64,000 bases of DNA, from positions 1 to 64,000 of the IMG/VR virus record IMGVR_UViG_3300043449_002204. One strand, 5' to 3'. A program made the position numbers and the translations under genes. The notes under the pieces were generated by a model, which searched no databases, was not told the DNA's origin, and saw only the letters and a program-made list of their open reading frames with translations. Positions 1 to 13,300 of this stretch are shown piece by piece. Every line of letters begins with the position of its first letter. Position 1 is the stretch's first letter. This DNA is from a virus.

Positions 1-1
1 C

Positions 2-3000
2 AATCACGTCAACACCAAGGCAACTCCAAGTCCTTTCCCATCAAGAACTCCAAGTAATACACCAACCTCAACTATAACTCCCACAATTACCTTAACACCA
101 ACAAATAGTGGATTGTCTACTCAAACTCCAACATCAACTCAAACACCTACCAATACTCCTACGTTAACTGAAACCCCTACTAACACTGTAACACCAACTG
201 TAACCACAACTGAAACTCCTACTAACACTGTTACACAAACTGTTACACCTACTAATACTATTACTTCCACTTCAACTGAAACACCTACCAATACACCTAC
301 TCAAACATCAACTAACACCCCTACTAATACTATAACCTCAACTCCAACTAATACTATAAGCGAAACTCCAACTAATACTCCAACTAATACAGTTACACCA
401 ACTGAAACTCCAACTAATACTGTCACACCAACTGAAACTGTTACATCTACTCCTACAACAACTCAAACTGCCACACCAACTGAAACTGTTACATCTACTC
501 CTACAACAACTCAAACTGCCGGTTCAACAAGTACTCCAACTAATACCCCAACTTCAACAATAACTGAAACACCAACAAGTACTCCAACTCAAACAAATAC
601 AATAACCCCAACTTCAACAATAACTGAAACACCAACTAATACAGTTACTCCTACCGAAACAAAAACACCTACTCCGACAAAAACACCAATAAGTTGTAAT
701 TGTATTGAATTTTTAGCGGCTTCAGGTCTTGCAATTATTAGTTATACAAAATGTGATGGTACTATTGTAACTAATTTACCAATTCCTTTAGGTCAAACAT
801 TTAAAGATTGTATTACTAATAATGAATATACTGTTTCATTTGGTACAGTTGTTACAAATTTTGGTTCTTGTATTGATAATTCATGTCCGACACCAACTCC
901 GACCCCAACTACAACTGAGACTCCTACACCAACACCAACTATAACTGAGACTCCTACTAATACGGTAACCCCAACAGAAACCGTTACATCTACCCCAACT
1001 ACAACTGAGACTCCTACTAATACGGTAACGATAACCCCAACTGCAACTATTACCCCAACTAAAACAGAATATAAACCATCAAGTAAATGGTTTAGTGGAT
1101 GTTGTCAACCAAATCAAATTATTAGAATATATGAAATTCCAGGAGAACTCGCTTCATTCATTATTGAAGGTGATGTTTATTATATTGAATCTTCCGGTTT
1201 TGTTGGTTGTGCTACAAATATAATAGAAACTGAGACCTCTTTAGAATATCTATTTGTCAATATAGAATCTAAGACTAACTGTGTAGATTGCACCACGGAA
1301 AACCCTTGTCCCACTCAGACCCCTACCGCAACACCAACCTCTACCCCAACTGAAACTCCAACTGAAACACCAACCGCAACACCAACAACAACTAACACCC
1401 CTACATTAACTGAAACACCAACAAGTACTGAAACTCCAACAAGTACTGAAACTCCAACAAGTACCTTAACTGTAACACCAACAAATACTGTAACCACTAC
1501 AGAAACCCCAACAAGTACTGTGACTGTAACTAGTACCCCAACAAATACTGTAACAACAACACCAACTCAAACCGTTACTCAAACTGTTACTATTACAGAA
1601 ACATCAACTAGTACTCCAACTCAAACAAGTACACTTACAAATACACCAACTTCAACTGAAACTAATACTCCTACGGTTACTTCAACTGAAACACCAACAC
1701 CGACTGCAACCCCAACTCCAACTAACACGCCAACTGTAACTTCAACATCGACTCAAACTCCAACTGTTACTCCAACTAATACAGTTACCGTAACTCCTTC
1801 GACTATATTCTGTGTTGATTGTGTTGAGTCAGGGTACACCTATGTTTTCCAATGCGCTCCAACTCCGTCAATAACAAAAACACCAAGTGTAACTCCAACG
1901 AATACTTATACTCCAACCATAACACCAACAAATACCTCAACAACTACTAATACTCCGACAAATACTAATACCTCAACAACAACTCAAACCCCTACTACAA
2001 CTAATACCCCAACAACCACAGTAACTCCAACAAATACATCAACAGTCACCATAACAAATACTGTGACTGAAACACCAACTAATACCGTAACACAAACCCC
2101 AACAAATACTGTTACTGAAACACCAACTAATACCGTAACACAAACACCAACTAATACAGTAACCTCAACAGTAACTGAAACACCAACTAATACAGTAACA
2201 CAAACACCAACTAATACAGAAACACCAACATCCACGCCAACACCAACTCCAACTATAACAGAATTTAAACCATCATTCAAACATTTTAGTGCTTGTTGTT
2301 CCCCTAACGAAGTATTCAGAGTTTTTGAGATACCCGGATTAACAGCAAACACTATCGTTGAAAATAATGTTTACTATATTGAGACTGGTGTGTTTAGTGG
2401 TTGTGCGGTAAATATATCCGAAACATTCACATCCAACAATTATATATTCTTAGGTATCACCGCTCAAACTAGTTGTAGCGGTTGTACATCATCAAATCCT
2501 TGCCCAACACCAACTCCAACCGTAACTCCAACCTCAACATCGACCCCAACACCAACTCAAACACCTACTAGTACTCCGACAAATACTAATACCCCTACAA
2601 ATACAATCACATCTACTCCTACAGTAACTGTAACACCAACTGAAACTGTAACACAAACTCCAACAAATACTATAACCCCAACTCAAACTTCAACTATAAC
2701 TGCAACATTAACTTCAACACCAACTAAAACTTCAGCACCGGCTTGTGACATTCTGATTAGTTTAGTTGATTGTGGTGGTACCGTTTTAGCGAGTGCAACT
2801 CCTCCAACAAGTATAATCAACTTAGACCGCGTAAATGATTCATCATATACCATTAATGGTACTATATTCCACAGTCCGTTTAATTTAAATGGTACTAGCC
2901 CTGGAAATATATATTTGGCGGTTTCTACCACTCAACCTGTATGGAGAAATAGTTCATCAATTAATGGCCCTCTAAACAGAAGTGCAATATGGTCATTAAC

Positions 3001-4306
3001 AGATTTTCCAACTGACACATGGTTAGGGTTTAGTGTTTGTATAACAGTTCCTGAAACTAAAACATATTGGGTTGGTTTAGGAGCCGATAACAATTTTAGA
3101 TTTGTTTTAGATGGTGTTGAGCAAGTAAACACAGTTGGTGGTCCTTATGATTATGCAACTTGTAGTTGCAATCTCGCATTCATATATTGGCATGTATACC
3201 CTATAACAATAACTGCGGGTAATCACATAGTTGATTTATATGGTTTAAATAATGGCAGTATTGCTGGTTTTGGTTGTGAAATTTATAATAATACTATAGA
3301 AGAATTAACGGGAGCTACCCAAGTTTCTGATTTAAATATTATTTTCTCATCTGGAGACCAATTAAGCGCTACCACAATACAGAATTTATCAGGTCAGTAC
3401 TTATCGAGTGGTTATACTTGTCCTGAAGGATATATTTTCGACCCATGTAATTTAGCTTGTTACATGGAATTACCTGAGTGTTCTCCTACACCAACACCAA
3501 CTAAAACTACAACACCTACAATTACACCAACTAATACTTTAACTCAAACTAATACTCAAACTCCTACAATTACTCAAACATCAACTAATACTAAAACACC
3601 TACAATAACACCTACTACAACTCAAACACTAACTAATACTAACACTCCAACACCTACCCCAACTAGATTAATTGGTGGTAGCGCCTTATTTGCACCTAAT
3701 GAAGGTGATTTCATGAGTGTAACTGGTAGTACATCATTTGCGGTTGGTACTGGTGATTTTACAGTTGAGTGGTTCCAATATCAAAATAACCAAGGTAACG
3801 AAAACTACCTATTTAGTTATGGTGCAGATACAAATAACTTCGCCGTTTCAGTTCAATCGGGTGGTAATAGATTAAGATTCTACATGGGAGGTGCGTTACT
3901 AGATAATCCAATAGTAGCAAATGATGCAAATACTTGGTATCATATTGCGATATCAAGAAATTCTGGAGTTTATAATGGATATTTCAATGGTACTAGAGTA
4001 TTAACAATTGCCGATTCTACAAATATAACAGATACAACATCTTTATTCTACATTGGATATGACGGTTCAGGAAATACTGGTAGAATATTCCCTGGTAACA
4101 TAACAAACTTCAGATTTATTAAGGGAACCGCACTTTATACAAATTCTACATTGACTATTCCAACAGAACCTTTAACAAGTGTTACAGGTACTGAATTGTT
4201 GTTATGTGTTTTCTCAGAAGATAGACTTACCGAAGATACAAGTGGAACAAATAAAATTATATCGAATAATGGTGCGACATACAGCACATTCACACCATTT
4301 ATATAA
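2..4306 (+). CDS. Giant Thr/Pro-rich modular adhesin with PA14-like and C-terminal LamG-like domains (5' partial)
   Basis: The frame is open from base 2. The first possible start inside the window is a TTG at 113, but the same Thr/Pro pattern runs upstream of it, so the true start lies off the left edge. The protein alternates mucin-like Thr-Pro linkers (2-690, 890-1065, 1310-1800, 1860-2260, 2505-2735, 3484-3663) with globular modules: one small Cys module (694-886), two CC-type Cys modules (about 1067-1308 and 2261-2505), a short [13 protein letters not shown] element (about 1806-1860), a PA14-like region (2737-3480) and a C-terminal LamG/concanavalin-like domain (3664-4303). The architecture suggests a phage fibre or surface adhesin that binds glycans; that role is inferred. 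It stops with TAA 14 nt before the next giant gene, which is in another frame. Recognition of the whole protein is by composition and domains, not by a named family. Confidence 0.85.
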   Translation, partial: NHVNTKATPSPFPSRTPSNTPTSTITPTITLTPTNSGLSTQTPTSTQTPTNTPTLTETPTNTVTPTVTTTETPTNTVTQTVTPTNTITSTSTETPTNTPTQTSTNTPTNTITSTPTNTISETPTNTPTNTVTPTETPTNTVTPTETVTSTPTTTQTATPTETVTSTPTTTQTAGSTSTPTNTPTSTITETPTSTPTQTNTITPTSTITETPTNTVTPTETKTPTPTKTPISCNCIEFLAASGLAIISYTKCDGTIVTNLPIPLGQTFKDCITNNEYTVSFGTVVTNFGSCIDNSCPTPTPTPTTTETPTPTPTITETPTNTVTPTETVTSTPTTTETPTNTVTITPTATITPTKTEYKPSSKWFSGCCQPNQIIRIYEIPGELASFIIEGDVYYIESSGFVGCATNIIETETSLEYLFVNIESKTNCVDCTTENPCPTQTPTATPTSTPTETPTETPTATPTTTNTPTLTETPTSTETPTSTETPTSTLTVTPTNTVTTTETPTSTVTVTSTPTNTVTTTPTQTVTQTVTITETSTSTPTQTSTLTNTPTSTETNTPTVTSTETPTPTATPTPTNTPTVTSTSTQTPTVTPTNTVTVTPSTIFCVDCVESGYTYVFQCAPTPSITKTPSVTPTNTYTPTITPTNTSTTTNTPTNTNTSTTTQTPTTTNTPTTTVTPTNTSTVTITNTVTETPTNTVTQTPTNTVTETPTNTVTQTPTNTVTSTVTETPTNTVTQTPTNTETPTSTPTPTPTITEFKPSFKHFSACCSPNEVFRVFEIPGLTANTIVENNVYYIETGVFSGCAVNISETFTSNNYIFLGITAQTSCSGCTSSNPCPTPTPTVTPTSTSTPTPTQTPTSTPTNTNTPTNTITSTPTVTVTPTETVTQTPTNTITPTQTSTITATLTSTPTKTSAPACDILISLVDCGGTVLASATPPTSIINLDRVNDSSYTINGTIFHSPFNLNGTSPGNIYLAVSTTQPVWRNSSSINGPLNRSAIWSLTDFPTDTWLGFSVCITVPETKTYWVGLGADNNFRFVLDGVEQVNTVGGPYDYATCSCNLAFIYWHVYPITITAGNHIVDLYGLNNGSIAGFGCEIYNNTIEELTGATQVSDLNIIFSSGDQLSATTIQNLSGQYLSSGYTCPEGYIFDPCNLACYMELPECSPTPTPTKTTTPTITPTNTLTQTNTQTPTITQTSTNTKTPTITPTTTQTLTNTNTPTPTPTRLIGGSALFAPNEGDFMSVTGSTSFAVGTGDFTVEWFQYQNNQGNENYLFSYGADTNNFAVSVQSGGNRLRFYMGGALLDNPIVANDANTWYHIAISRNSGVYNGYFNGTRVLTIADSTNITDTTSLFYIGYDGSGNTGRIFPGNITNFRFIKGTALYTNSTLTIPTEPLTSVTGTELLLCVFSEDRLTEDTSGTNKIISNNGATYSTFTPFI
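2062..2157 (+). repeat. 48-bp in-frame tandem repeat in a Thr/Pro linker
   Basis: Two 48-bp units (2062-2109 and 2110-2157) encode [16 protein letters not shown] twice, with only scattered third-base differences. The unit is 16 codons, so copy-number change would keep the reading frame. Confidence 0.8.
2737..3480 (+). other. PA14-like/carbohydrate-binding-like region inside the first giant protein
   Basis: This stretch is a compact non-repetitive region between Thr/Pro linkers. It contains a pattern seen in PA14-type and related sugar-binding beta-sandwiches: [17 protein letters not shown], followed about 30 residues later by an aromatic [13 protein letters not shown] segment and then [13 protein letters not shown]. 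It ends with a Cys-rich tail ([21 protein letters not shown]-like). Sugar binding is inferred from family resemblance only. Confidence 0.5.
3664..4303 (+). other. LamG/concanavalin A-like lectin domain at the C-terminus
   Basis: The last 210 or so residues follow the LamG-like jelly-roll pattern: an [13 protein letters not shown] start, [12 protein letters not shown], a [19 protein letters not shown] strand pair, FYIGYDGSG and an [13 protein letters not shown] end. Such domains commonly close phage fibre and adhesin proteins and bind polysaccharide. The fit to the fold is good by eye; the ligand is unknown. Confidence 0.75.
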
Positions 4307-4320
4307 TTATTGAAAAAGAA

Positions 4321-7300
4321 ATGCAGACAGCACTAATAAACTCAGTTAATTTTACAGGACAGGTTGCAGTAATAACATTCTATCCTCAAACTGGTGGTAC
4401 TGTCAACATAGGTAGTCAAACAATTCCTTTTTATTATGCCGCTGATTACGTATGTGGTTTATATAATTTATATTTTCCATATTACAATACAACTTGTACT
4501 TATGAATTATTATGTCCAACCCCAACACCTACCGCGACAATCACCCAAACCCCAACAAATACTCAAACTCCAACCACAACATCCACTATTACTTTAACCC
4601 CAACAATAACTCCAACTAATACCTTAACACCAACTCCTTCAATTATATTTTGTGTTGATTGTGTCGAATCAGGTTATACGTATGTATTTGAGTGTGCTCC
4701 AACTCCTTCAATAACAAAAACACCAAGTGTAACTCCAACAATAACTTACACCCCAACTCAAACTTCTACAAATACCCCAACTATTACAAAAACTCCAACA
4801 TCAACACCTACCATAACTCAAACTCCAACTAATACAGTTACACAAACACCTACTAGAACAATTACTCCAACTCCTACCAAACTAATTAATGTACCAGAAT
4901 GTGCAGTAATATTTAATTCCGGACAAAATGTATATTTCTATGAAGTGGACACAAATACCACAACTCAATTAACTGTACCTGACGTTCCTTCATTTACAAC
5001 AAATGACATTGCACACACCACCACAAAATTATGGATGGCGGGTAGTAATAGTATTTATGAATGGAATATAACGTTAAGTCCATTTACTGCGGTATTTAAT
5101 ACGATAATTACAATACCAACTATATTTATTGGTCCTGGATTAGGGTCAATAAATAACACGACATTAATTGCGGTTGATGAAAGTATCAATCCGGCATCAG
5201 TAATAACTTTGGACGTATCTTCGTCGCCTGCAGTTATAACATATCAATTTGATATGTTACCAAATAGATATGTTTCAGGTGACATATTATTAACAACAAC
5301 AAATAAAGTTTTAATTACAAATTATAGTTACGTACCACCGTTTGAACAATATATAACACAATATAACTATTTAACAGGTGAACCTGAGGTTGACATTCAA
5401 ATTTCCCCAACTATAAGCGCCCCTTGGGGTATTTTTGAGGATAATAATGAAATTTACATTATGAACGGTAGTTCGTCAAATAATGTTTTTCATATTAACA
5501 GAAATTATCCATACACAATAACATTAACTGGTGATACTGGATATCCGGTATATGGTGCATCTCAAGTACCGAGTTGTTTAACAGTTGATTTTATACCTCA
5601 AATTACACCAACTCCAACTAATACACCTACTAGTACACCGACAAATACAATAACATCAACCCCTACTGTAACTTCAACAAAAACCCCAACCCCTACTAAA
5701 ACACCAGTTACATGTGAATGTTTTGTAATAGAAGCGGTTGGCGCAAATGCGGTGATTGAATATTTTAAATGTGGTAGTGGTGGTCAATTTGAAACAAAAT
5801 TAGTTGAACTAAACAGACCTTTTAGAGTTTGTTTAGAGAATAGTGGTGTTACGGCAACTGCCGGTATAATACAAGTATCTAATTTTGGTAACTGTGTTGA
5901 TGGTCAGTGCTCAAGTCCAACTCCAACTCCAACTGTTACTCAGACTCCAACTAACACTCAAACCCAAACTCAAACTCCTACTAATACTCAAACACAAACT
6001 ATAACCTCAACATTAACATTAACACCAACAACAACTGAAACCCCAACAAATACCACCACACCAACAACAACTGAAACCCCAACAAATACCACAACGGTTA
6101 CTCCTACCGCAACAACAACTATAACTGTAACTCCAACTAATACTGAAACTCAAACTCCAACAGCAACTGAAACTCCGACTCCAACTAATACACCTACCTT
6201 AACCGAAACTCCAACTAATACAGTTACACAAACACCTACTGAAACTCCAACTAACACACCTACAATAACCCCAACACCATTTTGTATTGACACATGTTCA
6301 ATTTTATATGTTGACGCGTCATCAATTATTTATGAGTATGATTATGTGACTGAAACCTCAATTCAGGTATTAGATACAAAACTTAGACTTGTCGACATAG
6401 CACATTCAAGTAGCAAACTTTTTGCAAATACTAGTAATATTATATACAGATACGATTTAACATTTTGTCCATTAACAATAACACCTATTGACTCAATAAA
6501 CAGAAGTTTCTTGGGGGACGGTTTATTCGCAATTGATGACGATACTTTAATAATAATTAACACTCAAAGCATTACTCAGCAAACGGTTCAACAATTAACC
6601 TACTCAACAAACACAATAACACCTAAATTTTCTTTACCCGAAACATTATCTATTAGGGGTGACTTTATCCTAACAACAACAAATAAGTTTATCATATCAA
6701 TGTTTAGTGGGATTAATAACTATATTTTACAATACGATTATACCACAGGTGAACAGGAAGTGTTTTTCCAAGTATCTCAACCTATATCAGGTTTCTTTGA
6801 GTATGGTAGTTCAATATACGCAGTTAATACCGCTGGTGTAATTTTTGAAGTTATTTTAGATTCTCCTTGGGGTTTATCTCCAACATCACTAGACCCATTT
6901 GTTTATTTAGGTATCGTAAAGGGTATTTCTCAAGTGCAGTCTTGTTTACCTATAAGCTTTTCAAAAGTAACCCCTACACCTACTTCAACCCCTACACCTA
7001 CTCCTACACCAACGACTACTGAAACACCAACTAATACTGTTACTCCTACAACTACTGAAAGTTCTACTCCAACACAAACACCTACCACAACTGAAACCCC
7101 AACAAATACTGTAACAACTACTGAAACCCCAACAAATACTGTAACAACTACTGAAACCCCAACAAATACTGCAACACCAACTCCAACACCAACCACAGAT
7201 TGTTTTTGTTATACGTTTGTAAATACCGACCCATCTGATAAACATAATGTTAGCGGTAAAGATTGTAACAATGTTAACTTCGCATATTCTTTACAACCCG

Positions 7301-10300
7301 CCGGCTCTGAAGGCGATACCGTAAGTTTATGTGCGTCTTCGAGTTTAGTTTTTGACCCAGAAGTTGCAATATTTAATAATGGTATTTGCGAAGGTTTCTG
7401 CGGTACTCCAACCCCTACACCTACTAGCACTGAAACACCTACCCCAACAATTACGGAAACTCCAACACAAACTCCAACTGAAACTCCTACTAGCACTGTA
7501 ACTCCAACTGAAACTCCTACTAGCACTGTAACTCCAACTGAAACTCCTACAAATACAGTGACAGTGACACCAACTAGTACAGTAACTATGACACCAACTG
7601 TAACTTCAACTCCTACACCAACAATAACAGAATATAAGCCAGCAATAAGAACATTTAGCGGATGTTGTTTCCCATACGAAATTTTTAAACTTTACGAAAT
7701 ACCAGGATTAACTGCAGATACAATTGTTGAAAATACTGTTTACTATGTTGAATCTCCCGTATTTAGTGGATGTGCTACTAATATCTCAGATACATTTACA
7801 CAAAATAATTACTTATTTAATGGTATAACTGCTCAAACTAGTTGTAGTGGTTGTACATCATCTGTTCCTTGTCCAAGTTCAACTCCGACACCTACCGTTA
7901 CATCAACTCCGACACCTACACCAACTGTAACTGAGACTCCAACAAATACTGTAACTCCAACTGTAACTGAGACTCCAACAAATACCACAACGGTTACTAC
8001 TACCGTAACACCAACAGAAACTCCGACATCAACTCAAACTCCAACCCAAACTCCAACTAATACAAGAACATTAACACCAACAAGAACGCCAATAATTTGT
8101 GTATGTTACTCGGTAACTAATTTATCCCCATTTTTTAGTAGTTATACAGGATTACTTTGTAATGGTTCGCCCGCAGGTGGTATACCTATTGGTCCAAATG
8201 CAACTATCACCAATTGTTATGCAAAAGATTCACTTATAGACCTTAGCGGTTCTGGTAATATAATATTTATCGAAAACGGAGAATGTGATGGTAGTATAGT
8301 TTGCCCAACTAGAACTCCGACCCCAACAAGAACTTCCACACCAACTCCAACTCCAACAAATACTGAAACTCCAACAGTAACTCCAACTCCAACAAATACT
8401 GAAACTCCAACAAATACCGTAACGACAACTGAAACACCTACAAATACTACAACACCCACAAATACTGAAACCCAAACTCCAACAATGACTCCAACTCCAA
8501 CAGAAACACTTTGTTGCACATCTTGGACATTATATGGTGATTATGGTAATTTAGTTGATTCGGGGTTTGTTTTTTCAAAACCTCCAATTGTTGCGGGGTC
8601 TACTTCAATAGTTATACCTCAAGGTACACTTTCCCCATCAACCAATTTGGTTGGAATGATATTACAACTAACAAGTGTGAATCCACCATTACCTGTTGAA
8701 TTTGTAACAATTCAAACATCAACATACAATTCACTTAATTTTACTTTTAATTTAACATTTACACCACCATTAAATAACACTTTAGGTGGTAGTGTTAATA
8801 GCGTATCATATGTAATTTACGAATCTCAAACTGAATTTTTAATTAATAATTGTGATGGTAGTAATTCAACAATTTATTTAGGTATAAACCAAACGTATGT
8901 TGCACTTTGTGCTTATAATGTTCAAGTAATTGGTGGTTTAGGATATTCTGAATCAGACCCAAGTTGTATATGTTTAACTCAAACTCCAACTAACACTCCT
9001 ACGCCAACTCAAACTCCAACTAATACTGTAACTTCAACACCTACACAAACACTACCAATATGTATTGAAGGTTGTAATCCAATATTTCGTAATAACCTTA
9101 ATGGTAACCTTTACTTATACAATATGTTAACGGATACCTCTACAATTTTACCAGGGTCTTCAACTACAGGTAGTATTGCAACAGGTAATCCTAATTTTTA
9201 CTGGACATTAAACGGACTAACAATAACTCAATATGACTTAACTTTATGTCCATTTACAGGAATAACACAAACGAATCAATTTGACATTAATGTCAATTTG
9301 AATGCAATGACATCAAGTGGAAATACCATATTAATCGGAGCAATTAACACAGTACCGGTATCAATCTACCAATATGATATTAGTGGTCCAACTCCGATAA
9401 CCACATTAATGTTTACATTACCTTTAGGTAATCCGCAATATTCGGTATCGTCAATTTATTTAACTAATACAGGTAAATTAATTGTCGCATTGGGTCAACA
9501 AAATTTTGCTTTAGGAGTTTTCACATATTCATTGATACAATTAAGTTACCCTGATGGTACTCCTGAACTAACAATAAGTTTACCTTCACTAAACTCATCA
9601 GGTCCTAATGGGATTACAAGTATATTCACATATAATAATCAAATTTACATAACTAGAGGTGTAACAGGTGAAATATATTCAATATCATTAAGTAGTCCTT
9701 ATAATTTAAATCTATACAACGATACCGGATTATCCGCATCCAATTTATTACAATCTATGGATTGTAGAAATGTTAATTTTATACCAGAAACCCCCACCCC
9801 AACTCCTACTAAAACAAGTACTCAGACTCCAACAAAAACTCCAACAAATAGTCCTACTAATACCGTAACTCAAACTAAAACTCCTACTAACACAAGAACT
9901 CAAACTCCTACTAATACCCCAACAACAACTGAAACTCCAACAAATACCCCAACAACAACTGAAACTCCAACTAGTACAGTGACAATAACACCTACCAGTA
10001 CATTAACTATAACACCAACTAAAACACCACCACCATGTTTTTCAAGTTGTGATGTGGTATTACTAGATAATGTTGGTAGGGTTTATTTTTATAATAACAT
10101 AACTAATACAATTTTCTTTACAGGTATAGACGCACCTGCCGGTTCCGACATTGCTCACACTAACAACAGAATTTGGATTAATAACGGAACTAATCTTTTC
10201 CAATACGATATAACACTATGTCCATTTAGTGTAATATCCGCAACGACTATCTCAGTTAGTCCAACGACATTAGGGGCTGGTTTATTCGCAATTAATGATA

Positions 10301-13300
10301 CAACATTAATCGCAAACACAGGTATTATCCCTACTAACTCAATTATTGAAATTGATGTTTCAGACCCACTATCCCCTGTAATAACCACCAAATTTCCTTT
10401 GATAAGTGGAAGAAGGGTTGCTGGTGATTATGTGTTAACTAATACAGGTAAATTAATTGTATCTAATTTTAATAGTAGTAATACTCAATACATAACCCAA
10501 TATAACTACATAACAAGTGTAACTCCTCCTATAGATAACAATATTGATATTGTTATATCACCAACTATAACAACACCTTATGGTTTATACCAATATGGTA
10601 GTGATTTTTATATTCTTAACTCTACCGGAACTCAATACATTATTGGTTTAACAGAACCTTACACATTAACTCAAGTGCAAACAATTCCTTTACCAAGCGG
10701 TGTAATAAATCCATCCTATTTTGGAGCTTCCCAATTATATGGTTGTATTACAGACTCTATTGTTGCGGTAACCCCGACTCCAACACAAACTCCAACTCAA
10801 ACCGCAACACCTACTCTTACATCAACACCGACAGTTACAATAACACCAACAACAACTGAAACACCAACCTCAACACAAACACCAACAAATACTGAAACTC
10901 CAACCTCAACACAAACACCAACAAATACTGAAACTACAACTAACACTCCAACAAATACTGAAACTCCAACTAACACTCCAACAAATACTGAAACTCCAAC
11001 TAACACTCCAACGGTAACTCCAACAAAAACTTATTATCCACCTTCAAGATTATGGTTTAGTGCATGTTGTAGCAATGAAATATTTGAAATATACAATATT
11101 CCTGGTATAATTGCAGCAGGAATAAATATAGGTGATACTTTATATGTAAATTCTGAATCAGGGACTCCTCAATATGTTGATAATGGTAATTATAGTATTA
11201 ATACCCCTACGGGTAGCATATTCTTAAATATAAGTGATTTTGTTGGTGCTGATAGTAGTTATTTTACTGTTGGTACAATACTGACCGGTCCTGGTAGTGG
11301 ATTAGTTACCACTGCAACTATTATTAGTTTTGATATTGAGACCGGAGTTATTACAACTAATGTTGGTTTAGATTATAGTAATTTAATACCAATACCTGTA
11401 ACTATTTTAATTAACGTATCAACTTATTACAGTAGTGGAATAGGATTTACAGGTTGTGCAACAGTAATAAATCAAACTGAAACAAATAACGTTTATCATT
11501 ATATAGTATTTGTACCACAAACAGATTGCCCAACTTGTTTTAATTCATATCCTTGTCCAAGTTCAACACCAACACCTACCGTAACATCAACTCCAACTGT
11601 GACACCTACACCAACACAAACTGAAACTCCAACTCAAACTCCCACATCAACCATTACTTCAACACCTACAATAACCTCAACACCTACAATAACCTCAACT
11701 AGTACACCAACCGTAACATCTACAGGTACATTAACACCAACCGTAACATCTACAGGTACATTAACACCAACCGTAACTCCGTCACCATTTACTTGTAATT
11801 GTTTTACATTCTTTAATACCTCGAATTCTCAAAATGGTACAGTAAATTATACCGGTTGTACCGGAATAGCCGGTGTTACAACAGTTGCTGCCGGTGATTA
11901 TACTCAATTATGTGTTAGAGCAAGTGCATATACGCTTTCCGCTCCAATAACAATAGTTTACCTAAATGGTGATTGTTCAACAGGAATTTGTCCTGAAATA
12001 ACTATTAATCCATGTTACCCATACATACTTCATGGTGTAAATAGACTTGTTTATACTTATGACCCAGTTACAAATACTCAAATACCTTTACCTATTAGTA
12101 TTTTATCCACAAATTTATTTGATATTGCAACTAACGATAATTATTTATGGATTTTTGGTGAATTCCAAATTGGGGGTATTGGTATCAAAGAATACACTAT
12201 AAGTACATCACCCTTTACCGCATCTCTAAATAGATTTATAACCACAACATCTCCTCTTTTCACCGCACAAGGTGTGTTAGCGGCAATTAATAATGGAACT
12301 CTATTATCAACAAGTGGTAACTCTAATAGTTTAGTTACATTAGATATCTCAAATCCGCTAACTACTTCAGTAACTCCTCAATTTTTATTTAACACCGCAC
12401 CTAATAGAGTGGTAAGAGGTGATTTAATTTATACTAATACAAATAAAATTATCGCGTCAACTTATACCGCCAGTACACCAGCTCAATCATTTATAACTCA
12501 ATATGATTTTAACGGTAATGTTGAATTAGAAATACAATTTGGTAATGTTTCTAACGGATTTAGTTACTACATATTTGGTTCTCAATTTTATTTAATTAGT
12601 AATTCAACAACTGTAAATTCTCAAAGATTTTTGAGGAATTTAACGGAGCCTTACGCTCAAACAAGTTTAAGTTCTTTAACAATTCCAATAATTGGTATAG
12701 CACAATCAGTAAATTGTTTAGATGAAAACTTTATACCTCCGTCGCCAACGCCTACAAAAACACCTACACCAACTCCGACACCAACAAGAACTTCAACTCA
12801 AACACCAACAAAAACTTCAACTCAAACATCTACACCAACAATTACTCAGACTCCAACAACTACTCAGACTCCAACAATTACCGTTACTAATACTCAAACT
12901 CCAACTAATACTCAGACCCCAACTAACACTGTCACAATAACATCAACATCAACTCAAACTCCAACAATTACAAGAACATCAACCCAAACTCCAACAATTA
13001 CAAGAACATCAACCCAAACTAACACACCAACTCAAACGCAAACCGCAACAGTTACCATAACTTTGACGACCACACCAACACCTACAAATACACCTAATTT
13101 ATTATCATGTACTTGTTATAATTTCTTTAACAACACAACCACAAATGGTTCAGTTCAATATTACGATTGTAATGGGATTTATAATAATATAACAATAACC
13201 GGAGCGTCTTATGCTCAACTTTGTGTATCAGGTAATCCAACCAATCCACAATACACCGCAACAACTCAAATTGGTATAATATATCAATTAGGAGATTGCA

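Noticed and set aside
4300-4325. Frameshift joining the two giant plus-strand genes
   Set aside because: The first gene ends after a complete LamG-like domain and the second begins with its own complete N-terminal domain; the 14-nt gap has no slippery sequence.
12722-12940. Plus-strand frame rich in Leu/Gln/His within the 4033-residue gene
   Set aside because: It is a shifted frame of the linker repeat with low-complexity translation.
7081-13020. Regular 30-bp repeats as a possible CRISPR array
   Set aside because: The units are directly adjacent with no unique spacers, vary at third codon positions and lie in one open frame; they are protein linkers.
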